This document shows, in pieces, positions 1 to 6,782 of a stretch of 13,543 nucleotides of DNA. Source of the stretch: Acidimicrobiia bacterium (lineage in GTDB: Bacteria; Actinomycetota; Acidimicrobiia; Spongiisociales; JAHEDJ01); assembly GCA_030598025.1 (NCBI GenBank), contig JAUVQS010000026.1:1-13543 (forward strand), in the 5' to 3' direction. The notes below the pieces were generated by a model. It had not been told where the DNA came from. It saw only the letters and a program-made list of their open reading frames with translations, and did no database searches. Position 1 is the first letter of the stretch, and every line of letters begins with the position of its first letter. The position numbers and the translations under genes are program-made.

Positions 1-170
1 ACGGCCGGCACCACGTGGCCGGGCTCGTCGATCAAATCCCTCACCGTCTGCGGGCCGCCGTGAGTTTGTGCGTACTCGGCCACGAACACGATTGCCTCGA
101 TTACCCGCCCGTCCGAGAGGAACACGTCGGCCGGACGCGACTGCTTCTCAACCAGCAGCACCTCGCTCAT
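1..170 (-). CDS. Small unrecognised protein, C-terminus outside window
   Basis: Only the first 56 residues are visible; the reading frame runs off the left edge of the window. The protein begins MSEVLLVEKQSRPADVFLSD and continues with an acidic, soluble-looking sequence that has no membrane segment or signal peptide. Its ATG (170-168) overlaps the TGA of the pilT-like gene (169-167) in an ATGA arrangement, so the two are probably translationally coupled and co-transcribed. I do not recognise the family with certainty. The coupling suggests a role connected with the pilus ATPase, but that is inference from position only. Confidence 0.7.
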   Translation of the reverse strand, partial: MSEVLLVEKQSRPADVFLSDGRVIEAIVFVAEYAQTHGGPQTVRDLIDEPGHVVPA

Positions 171-1237
171 CGGACCCTCGTCTGTGACAGGTAGGGAGTG
201 ATCGAATCTTCGTTGAGGGTCTTGTCCAACGCCTCGACGGGATCGATCTTGCCGCCTTGGAGGAGTTCCACGATGGAGGCATCCATCGTTCGCATCCCGT
301 CCTTCTTCCCGGTCTGGAGCGCCGAGGGGATCTGGAACGTCTTGCCTTCTCGAATCAGGTTGGAGATGGCCGGCGTGCACATCATGAGCTCGATGGCCGC
401 GATGCGACCGGGCTCATCGACCCGTTTGAAGAGAGTCTGGGCAATGACTGCTTTGAGAGCATCGGCCAGGGTTGAGCGGATCTGAGCCTGCTCTCGGGCC
501 GGGAATACTTCGATTATGCGGTCGACGGTCTTCGCCGAATTGAGCGTGTGGAGTGTTCCGAACACCAGGTGACCGGTGGCGGCCGCTTCGAGAGCCAGCC
601 GAATCGTCTCAAGATCACGCATCTCACCGACCATGATGATGTCCGGATCTTCTCTCAGGGCCGCCCGCAGCGCCGTCGCGAAACTTTCTGTGTGGTTACC
701 GACCTCGCGGTGGCTCACCAGGGCTTTGGCCCCTCGGTGAACGAACTCGATGGGATCCTCGATTGTTATCAGGTTGTCCGATCGCGTTCGGTTGACCTCA
801 TCGATGAGGGCAGCCAGCGTGGTCGACTTTCCGGAGCCGGTCGGACCCGTCACCAGCACCAGACCCTGGCGGAGGTGGGCGAGTTTGGCGACCTGTTCGG
901 GAAGGTTCAGATCAGAACAGGTCAAGATTTCAGACGGGATGAGCCGAAACACGCCGGCCGCTCCGTTCTTCTGTACGAAGAGGTTGGCCCGAAATCGGGC
1001 AACACCGGGTAGCTCGTACCCGAAGTCGACATCGCCCGTCTCTGAGTAGGCCTGCCACAGCGAGGGAGGGGTGATCTCCTGAAAGAGTGGCCGGAGCGTT
1101 GGTTCGGTGAGCGCTGGACTCTTCAGGCGAGTGAGATCGCCGTTGATGCGCATGATCGGCGGGTTGCCCGTGACCAGGTGCAGATCCGAAGCGCCGTGCT
1201 CTTGCATGGCGCGAAATAACGTGTCGAGTTGAGCCAA
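167..1237 (-). CDS. pilT: PilT-like type IV pilus retraction ATPase
   Basis: Cytoplasmic hexameric ATPase of the PilT/GspE family, predicted to depolymerise type IV pili for twitching or surface attachment. The 356 aa length is normal for PilT. An N-terminal PAS-like region (about 1-110, with SDLHL at 18-22) is followed by the RecA-like core. Visible motifs are Walker A GPTGSGKST (131-139), an Asp box around ITIEDPIEF (157-165), Walker B DIIMVGEMRD (199-208) and a His box GHLVFGTLHT (222-231). AISNLIRE (290-297) matches the AIRNLIRE motif that marks retraction rather than extension ATPases. The start is a TTG, chosen because the sequence after it aligns with normal PilT N-termini and no ATG lies nearby. 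The stop overlaps the next gene by ATGA. No pilin or PilB/C gene is visible in the window, although a lipoprotein with a pilin-like tail lies 9 kb away. Confidence 0.93.
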   Translation of the reverse strand: MAQLDTLFRAMQEHGASDLHLVTGNPPIMRINGDLTRLKSPALTEPTLRPLFQEITPPSLWQAYSETGDVDFGYELPGVARFRANLFVQKNGAAGVFRLIPSEILTCSDLNLPEQVAKLAHLRQGLVLVTGPTGSGKSTTLAALIDEVNRTRSDNLITIEDPIEFVHRGAKALVSHREVGNHTESFATALRAALREDPDIIMVGEMRDLETIRLALEAAATGHLVFGTLHTLNSAKTVDRIIEVFPAREQAQIRSTLADALKAVIAQTLFKRVDEPGRIAAIELMMCTPAISNLIREGKTFQIPSALQTGKKDGMRTMDASIVELLQGGKIDPVEALDKTLNEDSITPYLSQTRVR

Positions 1238-1315
1238 ATCGCCCGCCCCTGGGAGGTCGTGTATGGAGACTTGACATCGGCGCTTTTGCCCCGCCCCTTG
1301 AGGAGTTTCACACGA

Positions 1316-1373
1316 GAGGTTTCCGCGCGGTGCTATGTATCACCCATGGACCACTGCACTGCGCGGAAACTCT
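1316..1373. repeat. Palindromic intergenic element, copy A
   Basis: Arms GTTTCCGCGCGGTGC (1319-1333) and GCACTGCGCGGAAAC (1356-1370) can pair over 15 positions with a single G-T wobble, enclosing a 22 nt centre. The outer left flank GAGGTTTC and the stretch GTGCTATGTA recur in a second element at 12034-12088. The element lies between the rhomboid stop and the pilT-like start. It has no T-tract, so it is not a typical intrinsic terminator. A dispersed REP-like or small palindromic repeat fits best. Confidence 0.65.
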
Positions 1374-1376
1374 GAG

Positions 1377-1946
1377 TCAGTTGGGTTTCCTCAGCAGAAA
1401 GGCCGCCAACACGCCAGCACCGAGGCCGAATAGGTGCCCCTCCCAGGAGATCCCACGCTGGATGGGGAGGACACCTACCAGGATTGCACCGCCGTAGATC
1501 AGGAATACCCCGGCCCCCACGGCCTTCCACAGCAGGTCGTTATCGAGAAATCCGACGACGAGCAAGTAGCCGAGGTATCCGAAGACGAGGATGCTCACCC
1601 CGATGTGGATGTGGGTCCTGGCGAACAACCAGACCGCCAGTCCTCCGACGAGCATGATGATGAGGCTGACTGCCGCCCACCGCCGGAGACCGCGCAGCAT
1701 CACCAACCCGCCCACCACTATGAATGGAACCGTATTTGAAATGAGGTGACCGAAGGTTCCGTGCAGGAACGGCGCCCACAAGATCCCGTCGATGCCGGAG
1801 AGGGCTCGTGGGCGGATGCCCTGTCTCTGCAGGGTGTTGTCGAGGAACACGCTGTCGACGATTTCCACCAGCCAGAACAGCGCCACCAGGCCGAGCAGAA
1901 CCTGAATCTCGCGGACTGGAACGTTTCTTTCGGCTGCGTCGTCCAT
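1377..1946 (-). CDS. Rhomboid-family intramembrane serine protease
   Basis: A 189 aa protein with about six hydrophobic helices and little outside the membrane core, as in minimal bacterial rhomboids. The family signatures are present in order. HGTFGHLISN (62-71) gives the HxxxN motif of helix 2 (His67, Asn71). GVSI gives the catalytic GxSx (Ser118) at the start of helix 4. WEGHLFGLGAG supplies the catalytic histidine (His171) in helix 6. All dyad residues are kept, so it is predicted to cleave transmembrane segments of other membrane proteins; the substrate cannot be told from sequence. The start is the ATG at 1946. There is no good ribosome-binding site, so it may be leaderless. It is separated from pilT by about 140 bp that contain a palindromic repeat. 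Confidence 0.9.
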   Translation of the reverse strand: MDDAAERNVPVREIQVLLGLVALFWLVEIVDSVFLDNTLQRQGIRPRALSGIDGILWAPFLHGTFGHLISNTVPFIVVGGLVMLRGLRRWAAVSLIIMLVGGLAVWLFARTHIHIGVSILVFGYLGYLLVVGFLDNDLLWKAVGAGVFLIYGGAILVGVLPIQRGISWEGHLFGLGAGVLAAFLLRKPN

Positions 1947-2022
1947 GACGTCAACTTAGCGTCAAGGCCCGATCTCGTTGTCTCTCACGCCACAGCTCCG
2001 AGGCCGCCTCGCAGATGATGTT

Positions 2023-3411
2023 TCAGATCTGGCCGGAGTCCGTCATCTGGGCGAGTAGGGCCACGTAGTCGGGATCGTCGTACCGACTCGGAGCAAACCA
2101 GCGGGCGTAGTCGGGCAAGGTGCCGCCCGTCACGTGCAGTGCGCCGAGTTCTCCGGCCGCGGCGGCGGCCATGACTCCAAAGCCGGACAAGGCTCCCACC
2201 ACCACCGATCCGGTCGGTCCGACAGGCCCGATAAGCGGTCGGTTCTCTCTCGTCTTCGTGTAGTAGCCGCCGTCGACGAACGGCTGCGGCAGTCGCTCGA
2301 GATAAGCGCCAAACGAAGGCACCATCGTGGTCAAGCCCCTCATAACGATCTCGGGATAGAGGGGGTCATCAGGGATCGGGAAGATCGGAGTGCGCACATC
2401 GGTGCGGTACTCCCACAAACCGAGCACGGTCGCCGCTTCATCCGATCCTTCCGGCCGGCAGTGTGCTCCCGCCCCGAGTCGTCCGGTCAGGTAGGCGAGT
2501 TCGGCATTCCCTGTAAGTTCCGCCCTCTCCTCGTCGGTCCAGTCGAGCGTCTGCTGATCGTTCCAGATCAACATCGGTGCCGAGCGGGGGAGGGAGGAGC
2601 GCGAGTCCCGGAACGAGATCTTGCGATGTACCTCTGAGAACAACGGGAGGTCGGCGCCGGCCAACCGACCGACATCTCCGGCCAGCGGTCCGGCCGCGTT
2701 GACGAAATGCCTGGTGGCTATTGAGGCGCCCGACGCCAGGCGCACGCCGCGCACCATCCCGCCGGATGTTTCGACGGCCACAACCCTGTCGGCGATCAAC
2801 TCCGCATTGGCGTCTCTCGCCTGTTCGAGCAGCCAGGCTCCGAGTTGCTGGGCTGAGAACCATCCGGCCCGCCGTGCATGTAATCCGCCGACCGCGTCAC
2901 GAGATAGGTAAGGGAAGTGGTTCCGCAGGGTGTCGCCATCCATGAATAGATCTGCGCCGGCCGCGGCATCCTCATACCCGCCGGGTCTCGCCGGGAAGTA
3001 GGGAGGATCGCCGGAGCCTCTCCAATGGACTCGAACCTCGCCTCCTCCGAGGGCAGAGATCGCATGTGCCTCCCTTTCCATCATCGCCAACCGATCCGGA
3101 TCGGCGGTCACATAGAGGTAGCCACGGCGCGAGAGGCGGAAGATGTTGTCGTTCTCGGCTGCCCAGGATTCAAGTAGATCAATCGACCGGTTCATCAAGT
3201 CGACCATGCCGCTTCCGGGGCCGGGCCACCAGTTGCGATAACACTCCGTGGATTTGTCGCTGGTCAGGGTGAGCGGAGGGAGTGGGTCGCAGACGACGAC
3301 CTTCCCGACTCCAAGGCGAGCCGCGAGCTGGTAGGCAGTCGACACTCCGGCGATTCCCGCACCGGCTACCACGACGTCCGCTCGTTCGGTGACTCTTGAT
3401 CGTGGTTGCAT
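2023..3411 (-). CDS. DAO-family FAD-dependent oxidoreductase
   Basis: A 462 aa soluble flavoprotein. The N-terminal Rossmann dinucleotide-binding motif is VVVAGAGIAGVSTAYQLA (13-30), followed by an acidic strand end. The C-terminal part has ENRPLIGPVG and SGFGVMAAAAAGELGA, the usual second FAD-contact region of the D-amino-acid oxidase, sarcosine oxidase and dimethylglycine dehydrogenase family. These enzymes oxidise the C-N bond of amino acids or N-methylated amines, passing electrons to oxygen or another acceptor. The exact substrate is not evident: no partner sarcosine oxidase subunits, folate-binding domain or catabolic genes adjoin it. The ATG at 3411 is preceded by AGGGTGAT, a reasonable ribosome-binding site. 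The gene is monocistronic-looking, with 76 bp before the rhomboid start. Confidence 0.85.
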   Translation of the reverse strand: MQPRSRVTERADVVVAGAGIAGVSTAYQLAARLGVGKVVVCDPLPPLTLTSDKSTECYRNWWPGPGSGMVDLMNRSIDLLESWAAENDNIFRLSRRGYLYVTADPDRLAMMEREAHAISALGGGEVRVHWRGSGDPPYFPARPGGYEDAAAGADLFMDGDTLRNHFPYLSRDAVGGLHARRAGWFSAQQLGAWLLEQARDANAELIADRVVAVETSGGMVRGVRLASGASIATRHFVNAAGPLAGDVGRLAGADLPLFSEVHRKISFRDSRSSLPRSAPMLIWNDQQTLDWTDEERAELTGNAELAYLTGRLGAGAHCRPEGSDEAATVLGLWEYRTDVRTPIFPIPDDPLYPEIVMRGLTTMVPSFGAYLERLPQPFVDGGYYTKTRENRPLIGPVGPTGSVVVGALSGFGVMAAAAAGELGALHVTGGTLPDYARWFAPSRYDDPDYVALLAQMTDSGQI

Positions 3412-3524
3412 GCCATCACCCTATTCGCAGGCGCCGGTTGCTTCTCTTCTCATCCGATTGAGGCCGGATGGCCCTATACCGCCGAGTAACAAGTGTGTTC
3501 GAATCGGCAGTGGTTGGGCCGGTG

Positions 3525-3553
3525 TTGCGGCCATATAGGACATCTTGTATATC
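3525..3553 (+). promoter_or_regulatory. Candidate sigma-70-type promoter
   Basis: TTGCGG (3525-3530) and TATATC (3548-3553) are separated by 17 bp and lie about 20 bp upstream of the chosen ATG of the duplicated membrane protein gene. This sits in the 162 bp gap between that gene and the divergent oxidoreductase. Found by eye; the spacing is ideal but the match is moderate. Confidence 0.4.
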
Positions 3554-3573
3554 GAAGAGAAAGACGCGTGCGT

Positions 3574-4539
3574 ATGAATTGGCAACGTATGGCATCTGGA
3601 GCGCTGGTTGTGGTGGCCGGGGTCGTCCTGATCGCTTCTGCGTTCATGAACAACCTGTTTGAGGTTGGCCCGGCTTTTGAGGAGATGATCGGCGACTTCC
3701 GTCCGATGGTGACCGACGAAGCGTTGGAGACGGCCAAGGCAGACATCGGCGGACTCAGTGCAGTGGGCGATGAGTTCCAGAACGCCGTCATACCGGGTAT
3801 GTCGCAGGCGTTGGGCATGGATCCCCAACAGTTCGGCGACTTCCTGGGTGAGAACTTCCCGGCCGTTGCGCAAGGAGCAGCAGCCCTACCGGAAATCTCC
3901 GGGACATTCAGCGGTCTCATCGGAACGCTAGAAGCAGAGCAAGGTCGGTTCGCCTCGGCCGACGCGATTCCGACTGAGGGACTTCCCGCCACGACCGTTC
4001 CGTGGGGAATGCTCGGGGCGGGAGTCATCGCGGTGATCATCGGCGTGGTGATGTTCAGTCGCTTGCGTCTTGGATCCTTGCTGGCTCTCGTGCTTGGTGT
4101 CGCATTGGTGGCGGTTCCCGCCTCCCTGTCACTGCCGCAGAAGGCAGCCGACGCCGACCAACTCAACGAGAACCTCGAACCCGTCTACACCGCAGAGTTG
4201 GTGGCGGGTGCCGAGGGTGCGCTTGGAGTGATTGGGGCCATGGGCGAGGAGTTGCAGACGGCGATGCTGCCTGCACTGGCAGCGCAGTTGCAGATGCAGC
4301 CCGATCAGCTGAACGGCTTCATCGGGGAGAACTTCCCGGCGATGGCGGGCGTTATGGCCAACATGGATGCGACGATGGGTCGCTTCCAGGGCATGGTGAC
4401 CTCGTTCGATTCGAACCTGGACAACTACGAGACGCTCAAGCCGGTCAAGTTCGTCCCGATCATCTGGACGCTGATCATTGCCGGCATCGGCATGGTCTTG
4501 TTCGGTGCCTGGGGTTTCGTGGCTTCCAGCAAAGAGTGA
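3574..4539 (+). CDS. Unrecognised membrane protein with internal duplication
   Basis: A 321 aa protein of no family I recognise. Four hydrophobic segments are visible: about 8-24, 144-162, 164-187 and 294-315. They enclose two soluble loops (25-143 and 188-293) that are probably on the same face of the membrane. The loops are related: FLGENFPAVA (90-99) corresponds to FIGENFPAMA (249-258). Each is preceded by a GM/QM-x-P-x-Q-x-x-x-F segment and followed by a Met/Ala-rich helix and another membrane segment, so the protein looks like a duplicated helix-loop-helix unit. I chose the ATG at 3574 because MNWQRMASG leads directly into the first hydrophobic segment, while the 27 codons upstream are low in coding quality. 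A promoter-like sequence precedes it and a terminator follows, indicating a single-gene unit. The function is unknown. Confidence 0.8.
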   Translation: MNWQRMASGALVVVAGVVLIASAFMNNLFEVGPAFEEMIGDFRPMVTDEALETAKADIGGLSAVGDEFQNAVIPGMSQALGMDPQQFGDFLGENFPAVAQGAAALPEISGTFSGLIGTLEAEQGRFASADAIPTEGLPATTVPWGMLGAGVIAVIIGVVMFSRLRLGSLLALVLGVALVAVPASLSLPQKAADADQLNENLEPVYTAELVAGAEGALGVIGAMGEELQTAMLPALAAQLQMQPDQLNGFIGENFPAMAGVMANMDATMGRFQGMVTSFDSNLDNYETLKPVKFVPIIWTLIIAGIGMVLFGAWGFVASSKE

Positions 4540-4561
4540 CCCTGAAAGAGATTGGCGAGAG

Positions 4562-4590
4562 TGGGGCGCTTCAGCGCCCCATTTCTTTGT
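4562..4590 (+). terminator. Rho-independent terminator
   Basis: TGGGGCGC (4562-4569) and GCGCCCCA (4574-4581) form an 8 bp stem with a TTCA loop, followed directly by TTTCTTTGT. It begins 22 bp after the stop of the duplicated membrane protein gene and stops transcription before the opposing phosphotransferase gene. Confidence 0.85.
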
Positions 4591-4619
4591 CCATAATTGG
4601 TCGGGTTCAATCGCTCAGG

Positions 4620-5450
4620 TCAGATGCGCAGTTCCGCTTGCGTCCAATCGATTGCCTCCCTGAATAGGGAACGTTGCAGGCTGCGAAGATACGGCCCGTC
4701 TGCGGCCCACGGTGGGGGTGGTTGCGACGCCTGATCACCCATGAAACCAGCCAGCAGCGCGGCCCATGCCCCTCTGTTGGGAAGTGCATCTCTTGGGGGT
4801 ATGCCGCCGGCGAGCCGGTAGTCGAGCATCGTTGTCGCAACGTCCAGATACCGATTTCCGCGAGCGGTGAACTCCCAATCCACTATCACGGGACCACGGT
4901 CGGTGAAGCAGAGATTCTCGGCACCGAGATCGGCGTGGATCAGGTCACTCCCGGTCAAATCGATCGCGGATGACCGTTCGACAAGGGCCGGACCGTGATC
5001 GCTGATCCATTCAATGTCCACAACCCCGAGGGCGGCGACCGGTTGTGGATTCTTCATGATGCCCGTCCACGGCGATGAGGTGAGAGGTTGCATCGGCTCG
5101 ACTTCGAGGGGCGTGGCCCCCACTTCCGAAAGGGTTCGGAGGAGCAGTGCCACGTCTTCAGGCCACGGGGGCGGCCAGCGGGAGGCCGAAAGATCTTCGA
5201 GGACGAGCAGTGGCTCGTCGCCGTCTTCCCATGCCACCAGGCGAGGTAGCCATTCGGCTGTGATCGACGAATACACGTGGTGCTCGGATCGCAACGCGGT
5301 GGCGGTCCGCTTGTCGTCGGCCATCTTGACGAAGACCCGGTCGCCCGAATCCAGCCGGACCAGGCCGCGGATGGCGCGGGTGTGGCCGCCCGGCGGCTCC
5401 TCGAAGCCCAACGGTCGGGCACCGAGCAAGCGTGTGAGGCGCTCATTCAT
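4620..5450 (-). CDS. APH/choline kinase-like phosphotransferase
   Basis: A 276 aa protein of the protein-kinase-like aminoglycoside phosphotransferase (APH) family. A likely ATP-contacting lysine lies in VFVKMADD (Lys42). The catalytic loop LIHADLGAENLCF gives HxDxxxxN with His172, Asp174 and Asn179. The metal-binding aspartate follows in VIVDWEF (Asp191). Members phosphorylate a hydroxyl on small molecules such as aminoglycosides, choline, homoserine, sugars or thiamine. The substrate cannot be named here, and resistance should not be assumed. The frame is open upstream as far as 5696, but those codons run over the divergent AhpD-like gene. The ATG at 5450 (MNERLTRLLGARPLGF), preceded by AAGG, leaves a 58 bp divergent promoter region and is preferred. 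Confidence 0.82.
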   Translation of the reverse strand: MNERLTRLLGARPLGFEEPPGGHTRAIRGLVRLDSGDRVFVKMADDKRTATALRSEHHVYSSITAEWLPRLVAWEDGDEPLLVLEDLSASRWPPPWPEDVALLLRTLSEVGATPLEVEPMQPLTSSPWTGIMKNPQPVAALGVVDIEWISDHGPALVERSSAIDLTGSDLIHADLGAENLCFTDRGPVIVDWEFTARGNRYLDVATTMLDYRLAGGIPPRDALPNRGAWAALLAGFMGDQASQPPPPWAADGPYLRSLQRSLFREAIDWTQAELRI

Positions 5451-5508
5451 CAGCCTTAGCCAAGCGGGAAGGCCTGCACCCGTCAACACCGAGCTAGGGT
5501 GAATTATC

Positions 5509-6468
5509 GTGCATTTCATCGATTTCTCGATCGCCGTCCGACCGGATCTGCTCGCCGGTCTGCGAAGCCTGTGGTCCAACTTGGCCGCACCCGGAACCTG
5601 GTGGTCGGGAGCGGAGAGGGTGGCCATCGCCGAAGGCGCCCGAGGTGGAACCACCGACCTCATTCCGTCTGCTGCGGCCGGCGCAGCCCGCACCATCTAT
5701 GACGACATCACAGCAACTTCTCGTGTATGGGTCGAGGGCGTGCTCGCCGGGGGGTTGATGATGCCGGCGTTCGTCGAGGTGATCGGAGTCGTCAGCCGTC
5801 TAGCGGCCGTCGATGAGTTCACCAGAGCGCTCGGCCGGCCGCTCGAGCCGCTGCCCGAGGCTCTCCCGGGCTCACCAACCCGGGAAGGACCACCGTCCGC
5901 TCGTCCGGGGAGATCGTGGGTACCGATGGTCGGTGGCATGTCCATCACGCGGGCGTTGAGTCTCGTTCCGGCCGAGTCTGAGGCTCAAGAGGAGATCCAC
6001 GGGCCGCTCTACCTGTCCTACGGGCAGATGGCCGATCAAGGTTTTGAGCGGGAACTCACCCGCCCACAGATGGAACTGGTAGCCGGTCGGGTTTCTGCGA
6101 TAAACGAGTGCTTCTATTGAGTGCTGTCACACGTGATGATGCTCCGGGAGAGCAGCAAGGCATTTGGCTACGACGTAGATATCCGGGCCGTGACGGACCC
6201 TTCGATCGACCCCGGCGTTCCGCATGGGTCACTTCTCGTCGCCTTCAGCGACGCCGTGTTGGGGAGACACGATGTCGACGCTCTTCGGTCGGAACTGGTG
6301 GAGGCGATCGGTGATTCAGGGTTGCTGGGCGCGGCGGGCGTAATCGGGAACTTCTCGATGATGAATCGGATCGCAGACGCCACCGGAATGCCGGTAGGCA
6401 GGGGATTCCTGGCCGCTACCGAGGACGTGCGGAAGCTGCTGGGTCTCGACCGCTTCAAGCACGAGTAG
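5509..6468 (+). CDS. AhpD-like selenoprotein (in-frame TGA read as Sec204)
   Basis: Read through one TGA (6118-6120), this is a 319 aa AhpD/carboxymuconolactone decarboxylase-type protein. The N-terminal half carries TWWSGAERVAIAEGAR (30-45) and helices like those around AhpD cores. The active site follows as Glu200, Cys201, Phe, Tyr, Sec204, then Val-Leu-Ser-His208. This exactly fits the CxxC-x3-H motif of AhpD-like thiol peroxidases/disulfide reductases, with TGA at the second, peroxidatic cysteine. The same frame continues after TGA with HVMMLRESS and NFSMMNRIADATG, as expected for the family. The first start is a GTG with AGGGTGA 6 nt upstream. A hairpin suited to a bacterial SECIS lies at 6137-6157. 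TGA is a normal stop elsewhere in the window, so the genetic code is not altered. Gene finders would give two ORFs, 5509-6120 and 6121-6468, the second starting at a GTG directly after the stop. Selenium genes selA, selB, selC and selD are not in the window. The alternative is a nonsense mutation. Confidence 0.85.
6118..6120 (+). other. Predicted selenocysteine codon (UGA recoding site)
   Basis: TGA follows AACGAGTGCTTCTAT (Asn-Glu-Cys-Phe-Tyr) and precedes Val-Leu-Ser-His, so it takes the position of the second Cys in C-x-Y-C-x-x-x-H. It is codon 204 of the frame opened at 5509, and the frame stays open for 115 further codons. Confidence 0.85.
6137..6157 (+). promoter_or_regulatory. Bacterial SECIS-like hairpin
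   Basis: TGATGCTC (6137-6144) pairs with GAGCAGCA (6150-6157): five perfect pairs TGCTC/GAGCA, one A-G mismatch, then two more pairs. The apical loop is CGGGA (6145-6149), with G at its second position. The stem begins 16 nt after the UGA and its perfect part 19 nt after. Bacterial SECIS elements known from other selenoproteins have a short apical stem-loop about 16-37 nt downstream of UGA, with a G among the first loop bases, and lie inside the coding sequence. This fits. Found by eye; no folding was run. Confidence 0.68.
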
Positions 6469-6472
6469 TCGG

Positions 6473-6782
6473 CTACGCGGGCGTCCAGATGTCGCGTTTG
6501 AAATCCGGGAGCCCAACAGTGATGCGTGCGACACGGCAGTCTCGACGAACACCAGGTCGGGGTTGTCCGGCGACTGAAAGAACATCGAGAGGTCGTACGC
6601 CATTTCAAGCTCGACCCAGAACCGCCGGCGAGTTTCCTCGGAGCTATGCACGATGGCCGCTCCGCGGACGAATAACTCGCCGGGCCCTCCGGACCCGACC
6701 GGCCAGTGAAGGGGGCTTTGAGTTCGACGGTCTTGGCGAATTGCGAATCACGAATCGCCTCCCGGACCAGAATGGTGCTCAT
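6473..6782 (-). pseudogene. Frame-disrupted PNPOx-like small protein
   Basis: A good ribosome-binding site (AGGAG, 6791-6787) lies 4 nt before ATG 6782, which opens MSTILVREAIRDSQFAKTVE. After about 33 codons, protein-like sequence continues only in another frame: GELFVRGAAIV, then FWVELEMAYDLSMFF and NPDLVFVETAVSHASLL. The end, PDFKRDIWTPA and TAG (6475-6473), lies in the third frame. Adding one G to the GGG run near 6686-6688 and one G to the run near 6515-6517 joins all three parts into a reading of about 103 aa. The middle and tail resemble pyridoxamine-phosphate-oxidase-like split-barrel flavoproteins, but this is a weak family call. It ends 4 bp from the stop of the selenoprotein gene. 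The breaks may be real decay or two assembly errors in G runs. Confidence 0.5.

Noticed and set aside
1316..1373. Palindrome A as a rho-independent terminator of the rhomboid gene
   Set aside because: There is no T-tract on either strand, the centre is 22 nt long, and a related copy lies upstream rather than downstream of genes at 12034.
3474..4166. Long minus-strand and overlapping ORFs opposite the duplicated membrane protein
   Set aside because: Ser/Ala/Pro-rich shadow translations; the plus-strand frame has membrane segments, an internal repeat and a terminator at the right place.
4002..4667. 221 aa plus-strand ORF running through the terminator
   Set aside because: Out-of-frame shadow of the membrane protein, rich in Arg and Gly, and crossing the intrinsic terminator.
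5451..5696. N-terminal extension of the phosphotransferase to 5696
   Set aside because: The extra 82 residues are antisense to the AhpD-like gene and are not kinase-like; ATG 5450 leaves a sensible divergent promoter gap.
6118..6120. TGA as a simple nonsense mutation, or TGA as a sense codon throughout the genome
   Set aside because: Other genes in the window end in TGA at their proper ends (pilT-like, oxidoreductase, lipoprotein), so the code is standard. The TGA lies exactly at the catalytic Cys position and is followed by a SECIS-like hairpin. A nonsense mutation is not fully excluded.
6121..6468. Separate 115 aa gene starting with GTG right after the TGA
   Set aside because: It has no ribosome-binding site. 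Its first residues complete the AhpD active-site motif begun before the TGA, and the frame is the same; a single recoded gene explains it better.
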